DNA from: a virus
Virus record (IMG/VR): IMGVR_UViG_3300024496_000013
Span: 86,708-150,707 of that record
DNA length: 64,000 nt
Strand: one strand, 5' to 3'
Shown: piece after piece, positions 42,404-51,060 of the stretch
Layout of the letters: each line of letters begins with the position of its first letter
How positions within the stretch are numbered: position 1 is the first letter of the stretch
Translations under genes and position numbers: made by a program
The notes under the pieces: model-generated
Database searches by the model: none
What the model saw: the letters and a program-made list of their open reading frames with translations, nothing else
Told to the model about the DNA's origin: nothing

Positions 42404-43477
42404 ATGGCTAATAAACCGTTTGACGTTTCAAAATTTAGAAAAAATCTAACAAAGAGTATCGACGGTCTTAGCATTGGCTTCAACGATCCGACGGATTGGA
42501 TTTCAACTGGCAACTATGCCTTGAACTATCTTATCAGTGGCGATTTCAACAGAGGCGTGCCATTAGGCAAAGTCACTGTGTTCGCAGGTGAATCAGGCGC
42601 AGGTAAAAGTTTTATCTGTTCTGGTAATCTTGTACGTCACGCACAAGAACAAGGTATATTTGTAGTTCTCGTCGACAGCGAAAATGCTCTAGACGAAAAT
42701 TGGTTGAAAGCATTGAACGTAGATACCAGCGAAGAAAAACTACTCAAACTCAACATGGCTATGATCGATGATGTTGCTAAGACTATCAACGAGTTCATGT
42801 CAGAATACAAAGCTATGCCCGATGGTGATCGACCAAAGGTATTGTTTGTTATCGACAGTCTAGGTATGTTGTTGACTCCAACTGATGTTAATCAGTTTGA
42901 AGCAGGTGATTTGAAAGGTGACATGGGTCGTAAACCTAAGGCACTGACAGCACTTGTTCGTAACTGTGTTAATATGTTTGGCAGTCATAATGTTGGCCTA
43001 GTAGCAACTAATCATACATACGCAAGTCAAGACATGTTCGATCCTGACGACAAGATTTCAGGTGGGCAGGGTTTTATCTATGCGTCAAGCATTGTAGTTG
43101 CTATGAAAAAGCTCAAGCTCAAAGAAGATGATGATGGCAACAAGATTTCAGAAGTTAGAGGTATCCGTGCCGCATGTAAGATCATGAAGACACGTTATGC
43201 TAAACCTTTTGAATCAGTACAGGTAAAAATTCCTTACGAAACAGGTATGAATCCATATAGTGGACTGGTCGACTTGTTTGAAGCTAAAGGTATGCTCAAG
43301 AAAGAAGGAAATGCTTTGGCCTATACAACCAGCGATGGCGAGATCATCAAACAGTTCCGTAAGGCTTGGGAAAAGAATGAGAAAGAAGGTCTAGACAAAA
43401 TCATGGAAGACATTTCAAATCATGGCGAAAAATCCGTTTCAGAGATAATTACAACTGTTGAAACGGAGACTATCTAA
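42404..43477 (+). CDS. uvsX: RecA-like recombinase UvsX
   Basis: This 357-residue protein, near T4 UvsX (391), forms filaments on ssDNA and carries out strand exchange for recombination-dependent replication. Walker A GESGAGKSF is at about residues 62-70 and Walker B VLFVIDSLGML at about 146-156. The RecA-type motifs VLVDSENALDE (about 88) and NHTYASQDMFDPDDKISGGQGF (about 203-224) are present. It follows gp32 and precedes a UvsY-like gene, so the three T4 recombination partners lie together. Confidence 0.93.
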   Translation: MANKPFDVSKFRKNLTKSIDGLSIGFNDPTDWISTGNYALNYLISGDFNRGVPLGKVTVFAGESGAGKSFICSGNLVRHAQEQGIFVVLVDSENALDENWLKALNVDTSEEKLLKLNMAMIDDVAKTINEFMSEYKAMPDGDRPKVLFVIDSLGMLLTPTDVNQFEAGDLKGDMGRKPKALTALVRNCVNMFGSHNVGLVATNHTYASQDMFDPDDKISGGQGFIYASSIVVAMKKLKLKEDDDGNKISEVRGIRAACKIMKTRYAKPFESVQVKIPYETGMNPYSGLVDLFEAKGMLKKEGNALAYTTSDGEIIKQFRKAWEKNEKEGLDKIMEDISNHGEKSVSEIITTVETETI

Positions 43478-43479
43478 CC

Positions 43480-43734
43480 ATGAAAGAAGACCTGATTGCT
43501 GATCTTTGGACCACGCTTGTCGAATTTATTCCTGAAAAACAAAAGAAGGAAGCCGCACAGAATTTTGTAGATATACTATTAGACTATGGTATCAAAGAAT
43601 CTGTGTTAGATGATTTGCTAGGCGTTGATCCGTATCTCGATCAAGCTATTGATTATGTCGCAGACGAAAAAGGCTACGATGACAGTGAAGAAGACTATCA
43701 CGACGATGACGATTCTTACGATGACGAGGACTAA
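43480..43734 (+). CDS. Small acidic protein between uvsX and uvsY-like
   Basis: This 84-residue protein has a helical N-terminal part (IADLWTTLVEFIPEKQKKEAAQNFVDILLDYG) and an acidic tail (about 64-84, SEEDYHDDDDSYDDED). It starts three bases after uvsX and its stop overlaps the next start (TAATG). A protein like this sits between uvsX and the uvsY position in related phages. The tail may contact DNA-binding partners such as UvsX or act as a DNA mimic; this is inference. Confidence 0.72.
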   Translation: MKEDLIADLWTTLVEFIPEKQKKEAAQNFVDILLDYGIKESVLDDLLGVDPYLDQAIDYVADEKGYDDSEEDYHDDDDSYDDED

Positions 43735-44189
43735 TGAATTGGTACGATAAAATATCCAAAGATATTTCTAATATCCCAGATGCTGTAGCTTATTTTGAAT
43801 CTGAGCTACAGCAAGCAAGGATAGAATGTAAGATCTTTGGAAACATCGAAAAGGCTTCGGCATCTATGCCTGGTATAGTAGAAAATCGCTTTGGTCAATT
43901 ACAAGAGATCGAAGCGATTCTCGAATACCTTAATATAGAGTTACGTCGACTAAAAAGTCAACATTTTAGAAAATATCTTGAAAACTATCAACGTGCTTTG
44001 TCATCTAGAGACTGTGAAAAGTTTGTAGACGGCGAAGCAGACGTTGTAGATTTTGAAAAGATTATCAATGAATTTGCTCTACTACGCAACAAATGGTTAG
44101 GTATTACCAAAGCACTTGATCAGAAACAATGGCAATTGACTAATATAGTCAAACTCAGAATTGCCGGCATGGAAGACGCCACTCTGTAA
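43734..44189 (+). CDS. uvsY: UvsY-like recombination mediator
   Basis: This 151-residue, nearly all-helical protein is close to T4 UvsY (137). UvsY loads UvsX onto gp32-covered ssDNA. The pattern VENRFGQLQEIEAILEYLNIELRRLKSQHFRKYLENYQRALSSRDCEKFVDGE, then INEFALLRNKWLGITKALDQKQWQLTNIVKLRIAG resembles the mediator from aquatic T4-like phages. It is the second gene after uvsX, in line with that role. The assignment rests mainly on position, length and helical pattern, so moderate confidence. Confidence 0.6.
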   Translation: MNWYDKISKDISNIPDAVAYFESELQQARIECKIFGNIEKASASMPGIVENRFGQLQEIEAILEYLNIELRRLKSQHFRKYLENYQRALSSRDCEKFVDGEADVVDFEKIINEFALLRNKWLGITKALDQKQWQLTNIVKLRIAGMEDATL

Positions 44190-44207
44190 TACCACAAAAA
44201 CATAGCA

Positions 44208-44215
44208 TATAAATA
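44208..44215 (+). promoter_or_regulatory. Perfect leaderless late promoter (TATAAATA) for the sugar cluster
   Basis: TATAAATA-TTGCT-ATG: an exact T4 consensus box five bases before ATG 44221, with no Shine-Dalgarno. It starts the 44.2-50.2 kb glycan gene cluster, so that cluster is probably expressed late, with the structural genes. Confidence 0.78.
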
Positions 44216-44220
44216 TTGCT

Positions 44221-44979
44221 ATGAAAATAGTTTTAGTAACAGGTGGTTTTGATCCGATACATTCCGGACACATCTCATATCTCAAATCCGCAAAATCTCT
44301 AGGAGACAAACTGGTCGTTGGACTAAACAGCGACAGTTGGTTGGCCAGAAAGAAAGGCGCTGCGTTCATGCCCATAGAAGAACGCAAAGTTATTCTTAAA
44401 GCTATCAAGCCTGTAGATTATGTTTTAGAATTTAATGATACTGATGGCACAGCATTAGATGCTATCCGAAAGACTAGGTTAAATTTTCCCGGAGATAGTA
44501 TAATATTCGCCAATGGCGGGGATAGAACCAAAGATAATATTCCAGAAATGACTACTGACGATTACGATACTACATTCGTTTTCGGAGTAGGCGGTGATGA
44601 TAAGAAAAATTCCAGCAGCTGGATATTACAAGAGTGGAAAGCACCGAAGACCGAACGTCCATGGGGATATTATCGTGTGTTACACGAAATTCCCGGAACA
44701 AAGGTAAAAGAACTTACAGTCAATCCTGGACAAAGTCTCAGTATGCAAAAACATCAGTCAAGGGCAGAATACTGGCACGTAGCATCGGGTTCGTGTGTGG
44801 TAAATGCCATCATGGCCAGCGGATATGTTTTACCTTCTAAAACTTTAGAACAACATGACGAATATAAAGTACCTCTAGGGGAATGGCATCAATTGACAAA
44901 TCCTTTTGATGAACCTTGTAAGATCGTAGAAATACAGTATGGCGAGCGATGTGTAGAAGAAGACATTGAAAGAAAATGA
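44221..44979 (+). CDS. Sugar nucleotidyltransferase fused to a cupin
   Basis: The N-terminal domain of this 252-residue protein (1-140) is an HxGH-family nucleotidyltransferase: VTGGFDPIHSGH, GLNSDSWLARKKGAAFMP and FANGGDRTKDN. It is akin to the adenylyl half of HldE and to glycerol-3-phosphate cytidylyltransferases. The C-terminal domain (about 140-245) is a type II mannose-6-phosphate isomerase cupin: ERPWGYYRVL, KHQSRAEYWHVASG, PLGEWHQLTNPFDEP and KIVEIQYG. The likely job is to isomerise and activate a hexose or heptose phosphate. It overlaps the next gene by four bases. The exact substrate is not clear. Confidence 0.82.
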   Translation: MKIVLVTGGFDPIHSGHISYLKSAKSLGDKLVVGLNSDSWLARKKGAAFMPIEERKVILKAIKPVDYVLEFNDTDGTALDAIRKTRLNFPGDSIIFANGGDRTKDNIPEMTTDDYDTTFVFGVGGDDKKNSSSWILQEWKAPKTERPWGYYRVLHEIPGTKVKELTVNPGQSLSMQKHQSRAEYWHVASGSCVVNAIMASGYVLPSKTLEQHDEYKVPLGEWHQLTNPFDEPCKIVEIQYGERCVEEDIERK

Positions 44980-45776
44980 AAGATTGGATTTTCTTAAGCA
45001 AAGATGGCCAAGATGAATATATCAATATGTTTGCCAAAGGATGTGGATCAGAATCCGTAAACACAGAAGACTTTGATTATGATTCTAGCGATCTTCCTAT
45101 AGTTCTAAGAGGCATTCTAAAACACAAGATAATGAAACGCTGTTGGGAAGATCGAAGAGACTTTTACTATGTAGATACCGGATATTTTGGCAACGAACGC
45201 ACTACAAATAATCCTAACGGTTGGAAATATTGGCACAGGATAGTTAAAAACAATCTTCAACATGGGGAAATAATATCAAGGCCAGATGATAGATTTCGCA
45301 GGTTCGGAAAAAAATTCCAACCGTGGAAAAAGACCGGTAAGAAAATACTAATAGCTAAACCAGATGTCAAACCTTGTAAATTTTACGGTGTAGATCTAGA
45401 ACAATGGACTACTGATACTATAGCAGAGATCAAAAAACACACAGACAGGCCTGTAGAGGTTCGTGAAAGAGCACCCAAGCGTATTGATAGAATAAAGACA
45501 TCTACGTTACAACAAGCATTAGATGATGATGTATTTGCTCTAGTAACATTTAACAGTGTAGCTGCTGTAGAAAGCATATTTCACGGAATACCTGCGTTTA
45601 CTTTAGCTCCTGCTAATGCTGCTAGCCCTGTTAGTTTACAAGACATTAGCCAAATAGAAAAACCCTACTATCCAGACAGCGATAAATTATATGCGTGGGC
45701 CTGTCATCTAGCTTATGGTCAGTTCCATGTGTCGGAATTAAAAAATGGTGCGGCTAGGGAGATGTTAAATGCCTGA
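44976..45776 (+). CDS. Capsule-type glycosyltransferase-like protein, paralogue A
   Basis: The N-terminal half of this 266-residue protein is unfamiliar. The C-terminal half (about 130-260) has ILIAKPDVKPCKFYG, EIKKHTDRPVEVRER, DDVFALVTFNSVAAVESIFHGIPAF and a W-x-x-HLAYGQFHVSEL end. This arrangement (NSVAAVExIxxGIP) resembles the donor half of KpsS-like capsule/Kdo-type transferases with GT-B folds. It shares the pattern, in order, with the gene at 47211, so the two are paralogues. It overlaps genes on both sides by 4-8 bases. Donor and acceptor are unknown. Confidence 0.58.
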   Translation: MKDWIFLSKDGQDEYINMFAKGCGSESVNTEDFDYDSSDLPIVLRGILKHKIMKRCWEDRRDFYYVDTGYFGNERTTNNPNGWKYWHRIVKNNLQHGEIISRPDDRFRRFGKKFQPWKKTGKKILIAKPDVKPCKFYGVDLEQWTTDTIAEIKKHTDRPVEVRERAPKRIDRIKTSTLQQALDDDVFALVTFNSVAAVESIFHGIPAFTLAPANAASPVSLQDISQIEKPYYPDSDKLYAWACHLAYGQFHVSELKNGAAREMLNA

Positions 45777-47214
45777 AATGATCAAGGTATTTGTAGGTTT
45801 TGATTCTAGAGAAGAAATCGCCTACGAAGTCTGTAAACATTCAATTTTAAAACACAATAAGAACGTAAAAGTTTCTCCGTTGAAACAAGACCATCTAAGA
45901 AGATTGGGATTATATTGGAGACCAACTGATCCGTTATCAAGCACCGAATTTACCTTTACAAGATTCTTAGTACCGGCACTTTGTAACTATCAAGGCTGGG
46001 CAGTTTTTTGTGATTGCGATTTTATATGGACTGAAGACATTGCCAATTTACTAGCCAAGGCTGATCCTAAGTATGCTGTGATGTGTGTACATCATGACTA
46101 CACTGTAAAAAATACAGTCAAGATGGATGGAAAAGAACAGACTATCTATCCTAGGAAAAACTGGAGTTCGATGGTGTTATTCAACTGCGGACATCCATCT
46201 AATCGAACATTAACCGCAGATTTAGTTAATAAAGAAACGGGCAAGTATCTACATAGATTTGGTTGGTTAAAAGATGAAGAGATTGGCGAAATATCTCATG
46301 AATGGAATTGGTTAGTTGGTGTATATTCTGAATCAACTGGCGGAAAACCTAGAGCTATACATTATACAGAAGGCGGCCCGTGGTTCGATAATTATAGAAC
46401 TTGTGAATATGCTGATGTATGGAATAACTATCTTCTATCGTATTCGTTAGATATCATACAAAAGGATAAACAAGCAGACATTGATATTCCTATAACATGG
46501 GTCACAAGTCTTAGTAGAGAATATTGGAACATAATTGCCGAAGCCACATTGCCTACATGGAGTAATCTCCCTGGACAGGTAGTATTTGTTTGGGACGATA
46601 AACCAAAAGATCTAGGATTTGGTTACAATTTTATGTTCAGCAAAGACGTATGTCCGGATTCCGATCCTTGGATACGAGAAAAGATGGGTTCTTACAAGTC
46701 TGACAGATTTTGGAAAAAGAGCCGTGTACAAGTATGGGCAGCACGTAAATTTAAAGGTCTAGTAGTTTGGTTAGATGCCGATATATCTGTTAAGAACAAT
46801 ATTGATCTTGATACCGCTATTAAACTTTTACATCCCAGAGAAAAAGTATGTGGTATATTAGATTGTGGCGGCGAATGGGACGTTGACACTGGGCTCGTTA
46901 CTTTTAATACTGACCACGTAGCTATACACGACTTTATCAGCAAGTATTCATTGATGTGGTACAATGGGCAGATATCTACACTTCCTCAACCTTATGACCA
47001 TTATGCTATGAGTAAATTGAGAAATAGCATAGCAATGAAAACATACGTGTTACCTAAGGAACAATGGAGAGAAACCCCAACTGAAAACATAAACAGATCA
47101 GCTATGCGTAATAGCATTTTCGATTATCACTTCGAACATCACTTAGGTATAGAAAATAAAGATGAAGTTCGTAGTAAATTTAGACAAATACCTTTAGTGA
47201 GTAGCAAACAATGA
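45769..47214 (+). CDS. Two-domain glycosyltransferase (GT-A fold, two DxD sites)
   Basis: This 481-residue protein starts at ATG 45769 behind AGGGAG. Domain 1 (1-230) has KVFVGFDSREEIAYEVCKHS, a DPLSSTEFTFTRFLVP loop and a CDCDF (DxD, about 80-84), as in GT8-like phage enzymes. Domain 2 (about 245-481) begins ITWVTSLSREYWNIIAEATLPTW and has a second DxD (VVWLDADISV, about 329), then TGLVTFNT and YDHYAMSKL. Domain 2 is of the same type as the separate genes at 48779 and 49447. It may add two sugars in turn. It overlaps both neighbours by a few bases. Confidence 0.75.
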   Translation: MPEMIKVFVGFDSREEIAYEVCKHSILKHNKNVKVSPLKQDHLRRLGLYWRPTDPLSSTEFTFTRFLVPALCNYQGWAVFCDCDFIWTEDIANLLAKADPKYAVMCVHHDYTVKNTVKMDGKEQTIYPRKNWSSMVLFNCGHPSNRTLTADLVNKETGKYLHRFGWLKDEEIGEISHEWNWLVGVYSESTGGKPRAIHYTEGGPWFDNYRTCEYADVWNNYLLSYSLDIIQKDKQADIDIPITWVTSLSREYWNIIAEATLPTWSNLPGQVVFVWDDKPKDLGFGYNFMFSKDVCPDSDPWIREKMGSYKSDRFWKKSRVQVWAARKFKGLVVWLDADISVKNNIDLDTAIKLLHPREKVCGILDCGGEWDVDTGLVTFNTDHVAIHDFISKYSLMWYNGQISTLPQPYDHYAMSKLRNSIAMKTYVLPKEQWRETPTENINRSAMRNSIFDYHFEHHLGIENKDEVRSKFRQIPLVSSKQ

Positions 47215-48128
47215 AAGTAGTTTGTTATATCTCAGCAATCCCGCCTAACAATAAAAATCAAGAAAAGAAAGATCTACATGTTCTTTTTGATCAAGGAGTT
47301 AAAACGATCGGTGACGAATCATTTTTGATGCATGGCACACAGATAATGGACTGTGATGTAGCATTACTACAAGGATGGGTACATGAAGGTTCTAAAAATG
47401 CTCCACACTTAAGATTGCGACAGGGAGTGATAGATCATCAACGCAATACAGGAAAGCATGTATTAATAGCTGATAGCAATCTTTTCCTTTATACCGACAA
47501 AGACAATCCTTTACATTATCTCAGATACAGTTTCGATGGCGTTTTTCCTACAACAGGAATTTATTTTGATAGAACGGTAGATCCTTCAAGATGGCAACAG
47601 ATTAAAAGAGATCACAAAATAGATATCAAAGACTGGAAAACAGATGGTGAATATATTCTTATTTGTACTCAAAGAAATGGCGGATGGAGCATGGGGTCTT
47701 TTGCTGTAACCAGCTGGTTAGATATGATAATCAGAGAAATACGACGGTATACTGATAGACCTATAGTAGTAAGAGGACATCCTGGAGACAGAAACACTGC
47801 GATATATCTAAAAGATTATGATCCAAGGTATACTTTAAGTAAAAATCCTAGTATACTAGATGATTTTAAAAATGCTAAAGCAGTTATCACTTATAATAGC
47901 AGTCCAGGCGTGGCTGCTGCTATAGAAGGTATTCCAGTTTTTGTAACAGACGATATGGCACAGAATAGTCAAGCATATGCTGTAGCAAATACTAACCTTT
48001 CGATGATAGAAAATCCCATCATGACTAATAATCGACAAGCATGGATCGAAAAAATCTGTATGAGTCACTGGAATTTTGAAGAACTTAGGTCAGGTAAGGC
48101 CTGGGCACATTTTAAACAGTATGTCTGA
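47211..48128 (+). CDS. Capsule-type glycosyltransferase-like protein, paralogue B
   Basis: The middle of this 305-residue protein (about 140-270) contains YILICTQRNGGWSMGS, REIRRYTDRPIVVRGHPGDR, FKNAKAVITYNSSPGVAAAIEGIPVFV and an end WIEKICMSHWNFEELRSG. This matches the order in the gene at 44976 (TDRP then R; NS then GIP; HW/GQF-EL ends), so it is its paralogue. The pattern resembles KpsS/KpsC-like Kdo or capsule transferases. It overlaps genes on both sides. A GT-B sugar transferase is likely; the sugar is unknown. Confidence 0.6.
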   Translation: MKVVCYISAIPPNNKNQEKKDLHVLFDQGVKTIGDESFLMHGTQIMDCDVALLQGWVHEGSKNAPHLRLRQGVIDHQRNTGKHVLIADSNLFLYTDKDNPLHYLRYSFDGVFPTTGIYFDRTVDPSRWQQIKRDHKIDIKDWKTDGEYILICTQRNGGWSMGSFAVTSWLDMIIREIRRYTDRPIVVRGHPGDRNTAIYLKDYDPRYTLSKNPSILDDFKNAKAVITYNSSPGVAAAIEGIPVFVTDDMAQNSQAYAVANTNLSMIENPIMTNNRQAWIEKICMSHWNFEELRSGKAWAHFKQYV

Positions 48129-48789
48129 CGCTATAACAAAATTAAATTTAGAATTTAGAGAAAGTAAAGCCCACGGCGGCAGTTGGCTTTGGCCTAACGA
48201 CGACACGGTAGCTTGGTCATACCTTAATAAAGCAGCACATAGACATTTGCCCCACAAGATTTCTCAATTTTGTGATAGAAAATCATTGGTTATACAAGCA
48301 GGTGGTAACGCAGGTCTATATCCTAAACAATATGCTTCCTTATTCCAACAGGTAATAACTATAGAACCAGATTATAGAAACTTTTTTTGTCTTTGTTACA
48401 ATGTTCCTGATGCTAATGTATTCAAATTCCAAGCATGTCTTGGTGATAGCAACAAGATGTTAGGATTAGATTACAATCCTCGATGGAATAATGAAAACCG
48501 AGGAGCGATGAAAGTATCTAGTTCTGGTATCATTCCACAAATAACCATCGACAGTTTCAATCTAGCACCGGATCTAATACATCTTGACATAGAAGGTTAC
48601 GAAGGATTTGCTCTCAACGGTGCTATTGATACCATTACCAAACACAAACCATTGATAGTGCTAGAAACGAATGGTTCAGGGGATGAATATGGATGGCCGC
48701 AGAACAAAATTGATGAATTATTGTTTTCTTTAGGTTATAAAATTCTAGAAAACTGGGGTCATGATACGGTGTACAAAAATGAAACGTGA
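48121..48789 (+). CDS. FkbM-family O-methyltransferase
   Basis: I place the start at ATG 48121 (222 residues), which overlaps the previous stop by 8 bases, rather than the ATG at 48076 lying deeper in the preceding gene. The SAM-binding motif LVIQAGGNAGLYPKQYASLF is followed by ITIEP, and the family pattern is complete with ITIDSFNLAPDLIHLDIEGYEGFALNGA. FkbM enzymes methylate sugar hydroxyls of secreted glycans or antibiotics. In this cluster it would finish the glycan made by the neighbouring transferases. Confidence 0.82.
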   Translation: MSDAITKLNLEFRESKAHGGSWLWPNDDTVAWSYLNKAAHRHLPHKISQFCDRKSLVIQAGGNAGLYPKQYASLFQQVITIEPDYRNFFCLCYNVPDANVFKFQACLGDSNKMLGLDYNPRWNNENRGAMKVSSSGIIPQITIDSFNLAPDLIHLDIEGYEGFALNGAIDTITKHKPLIVLETNGSGDEYGWPQNKIDELLFSLGYKILENWGHDTVYKNET

Positions 48790-49450
48790 TATTTTATGGG
48801 TTACTGGATTTAGCGAGAGTTATTATAATGCTGTAGGAAAAATTACCTTAGGCACATGGAATTTTCTCACTAACGATCACATATTTTTTAGCGAAAGTCG
48901 TATTTCTCATAAAGGTACGATTTATATCGGCGAAGAAATGAAAAATTATCATCCAGATTTACAAAATAAGATTTTTAATGAAAGTAAAAAGACATATAAA
49001 TTTTTCAAGAAAGCATTTTGTATCTGGTATGCTCTAAAAAACTATCAAGACAAGTATAAGTCTATTATTTGGTTAGACACAGATGTGTTAGTTAAAAAAC
49101 CTTTTGATGTAAATGAATTTTTACCAAACCAAGATCAGATTTTTTCTACTATCATCCACGGACAACATGGCTGCGACTCGGGTTTCGTAGCATTTAACAC
49201 TGATTATCCAGATTTTGACAAATTTGTCGACGAATATATCGATTACTATTTGTCAGGTAGGATATATCAGATGCACAATCCATGGGATGCTTATATCCTC
49301 GAAGACTTTTCTAAAAGGATGCCAGTAAAAAATCTATTTTCTGGTAAGCCCTCTAAAGAAGATTGCGGATTCCAAAACACTTTGTTAGATCCTTATCTCG
49401 ATCATTACTGGGGAAAGAAAGGAAAAATAGAATTGGAGTCTAAATCATGA
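48779..49450 (+). CDS. DxD glycosyltransferase, type shared with the two-domain enzyme (1)
   Basis: I take ATG 48779 (223 residues, MKRDILWVTGFSESYYNAVGK) as start because the ATG 18 bases upstream adds residues with no counterpart in the other copies. It begins with a W-x-T/S-x-SxxYYN strand like domain 2 of the 45769 gene and the 49447 gene, has IIWLDTDVLVKKPFD (DxD, about 98), GCDSGFVAFNTDYPDFDKF and a W-D-AYILEDF acidic loop. It is probably a GT-A fold enzyme with a Mn2+ nucleotide-sugar site. It overlaps the next gene by four bases. Confidence 0.68.
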   Translation: MKRDILWVTGFSESYYNAVGKITLGTWNFLTNDHIFFSESRISHKGTIYIGEEMKNYHPDLQNKIFNESKKTYKFFKKAFCIWYALKNYQDKYKSIIWLDTDVLVKKPFDVNEFLPNQDQIFSTIIHGQHGCDSGFVAFNTDYPDFDKFVDEYIDYYLSGRIYQMHNPWDAYILEDFSKRMPVKNLFSGKPSKEDCGFQNTLLDPYLDHYWGKKGKIELESKS

Positions 49451-50181
49451 AATATACCGTAAAATGGTCGGGATTAGCTGATTCGAAATACTATGAATAT
49501 ATTGCTAAATTTTGTTTACCTTCATGGACAATGTTGCCAGGAGAAAAATTCGTCATTCATGATGGCAACTTGATCAACATACCAGGTATCAATGTAGTAC
49601 CATGGGAAGGAATACCCAACGAACAGTCAAAATTTATCGCCAATCAGCCTAAGAAGAAACCTTGGAACTTCTGGCGGAAGATGCAGAGCCAAGTACACGC
49701 AGTAAGAACACAAAAAGATTGCGATTTTTTGGTTTTGTTAGACACCGACATCGAAGTTTTTGATTTTAATGCGAAATTATTTTCACAAGAGTTAGAAAAT
49801 TTACTAACATCGGGGCTAGTATGGGCTACTGGTCAATCTCAATTGAGAAAATTAGATGCCGGTTTCATCATCATTAACATGAAACACCCATCCAGAGAAC
49901 AGTTGATAAACGATTATGAAGATATTTGGGAATCTGGTAAAATTTATACACTAGAAAAAGGCTACGATGGAGATGCTGTCGAAAGTCTTTTTGAAAAATA
50001 TCCTTCATACAGATTAAAAAACAGAGATTACGGGTCTGGCCTACATGTTTACGATCTAGGAGTGATACATTGGGGTAGCAAACTACCAAAAGAACTAAGA
50101 GCTGCGTGGCAAGGAGATGCTAAAAGTCTTCTTGATAAAAGATTATCAGAGATAGTGATCAAAGAATATAAAAATCGCTAA
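49447..50181 (+). CDS. DxD glycosyltransferase, same family (2)
   Basis: This 244-residue protein begins YTVKWSGLADSKYYEYIAKFCLPSWTMLPG, matching domain 2 of the 45769 enzyme (YWNIIAEATLPTWSNLPG). It has the DxD LVLLDTDIEVFDF (about 97), a LDAGFIIINMKHPSREQ strand and EKGYDGDAVESLFEKYP acidic region. It ends by overlapping the convergent gene at 50178 by four bases. It is the last plus-strand gene of the sugar cluster. Confidence 0.68.
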   Translation: MKYTVKWSGLADSKYYEYIAKFCLPSWTMLPGEKFVIHDGNLINIPGINVVPWEGIPNEQSKFIANQPKKKPWNFWRKMQSQVHAVRTQKDCDFLVLLDTDIEVFDFNAKLFSQELENLLTSGLVWATGQSQLRKLDAGFIIINMKHPSREQLINDYEDIWESGKIYTLEKGYDGDAVESLFEKYPSYRLKNRDYGSGLHVYDLGVIHWGSKLPKELRAAWQGDAKSLLDKRLSEIVIKEYKNR

Positions 50182-50987
50182 GACACCCAATAGCTTTCTT
50201 GTCTGTTTACCCTAAGATCAGTGATTTTGCTTTTTCCTAAGTCTTTTCTAGCACCTTTTAAATGATCTAGGTAAGCTCCCCAAGCAGAATTTATCAAAGG
50301 ATGACCTTCACCTTTGATCAAACCTCTACTCCAATCGTGTTGTTTGAGAAAAGGCATCCTTAACCTAACGTCATCAAAAACAAAACTGTCATGCCACTCT
50401 GTAAGACGGAAAATTCCGGTCTCTGCGTGGTCATACATCCTTTGAAATTCTCTTAAAAAATCTAATGTTTGGAGATTTTTAAGATTCATAGAATACAACC
50501 CACATTCGGACCATTTATTTTCTCTACCTAAAAAACATATGTCTTGTTCTTTTGGTATCAATTGTTCAATAGCTACTAAATTTATGGGACTATGACATAT
50601 TGTGTCAGCATCCATCCATAATAAAATGTCACTTTCACAGTTTTTAGCACAATGAAATATAGCATAGACCTTATGACTGAATCTTACAGCATCCCATCTA
50701 AAGCCTATACCGGGCTGTTTACCACCTTTACCGATCGGACCTGTAGCAAGGTTTCCTGTAGCTCGTGGATCATCTTTCCATTTTTGTTTGAAGGAAACTA
50801 ATTCAGGACTGCTAGAGTGTAAATCACGTACTACAAGGTTTTTTGCCTGTTCAACTACTTGGCAGTTTTCACTATATGCGTACAGCGTAACTTCTTCGGG
50901 CCAATTTTTTATAAAACTATTGATCATGTTTCGGCCATATTTTTCATAGCCGGATTGATTGAATGTAGTAACCACGGAAATTTTCAT
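50178..50987 (-). CDS. DxD glycosyltransferase on the minus strand
   Basis: This 269-residue protein has the opening MKISVVTTFNQSGYEKYGRNMINSFIKNWP, the DxD site ILLWMDADTICHSPIN (about residue 124) and GLYSMNLKNLQTLDFLREFQRMYD, typical of a GT-A transferase that may act on sugars or peptides. The conserved GFRWDAVRFSHKVYAI lies before the DxD. It is transcribed against the cluster from a perfect late promoter. The 4-base end-to-end overlap suggests tight packing. Confidence 0.7.
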   Translation of the reverse strand: MKISVVTTFNQSGYEKYGRNMINSFIKNWPEEVTLYAYSENCQVVEQAKNLVVRDLHSSSPELVSFKQKWKDDPRATGNLATGPIGKGGKQPGIGFRWDAVRFSHKVYAIFHCAKNCESDILLWMDADTICHSPINLVAIEQLIPKEQDICFLGRENKWSECGLYSMNLKNLQTLDFLREFQRMYDHAETGIFRLTEWHDSFVFDDVRLRMPFLKQHDWSRGLIKGEGHPLINSAWGAYLDHLKGARKDLGKSKITDLRVNRQESYWVS

Positions 50988-50992
50988 ATTGA

Positions 50993-51000
50993 TATTTATA
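50993..51000 (-). promoter_or_regulatory. Perfect leaderless late promoter (TATAAATA), minus strand
   Basis: On the minus strand TATAAATA-TCAAT-ATG repeats the exact geometry of 44208: five bases to the start codon at 50987, with no Shine-Dalgarno. Confidence 0.78.
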
Positions 51001-51025
51001 GATGGTAAAAAAGTGAATTTTTTTC

Positions 51026-51054
51026 TTGATCTTTGAGGTCAGAGAAGTTAATAT
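51026..51054 (+). promoter_or_regulatory. Possible sigma70-type promoter for the uvsW-linked unit
   Basis: TTGATC and TAATAT are separated by 17 bases. The -10 ends six bases before ATG 51061, so its transcript would also begin at or next to the start codon. Two mismatches in each hexamer make it tentative. Confidence 0.35.
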
Positions 51055-51060
51055 TATATA

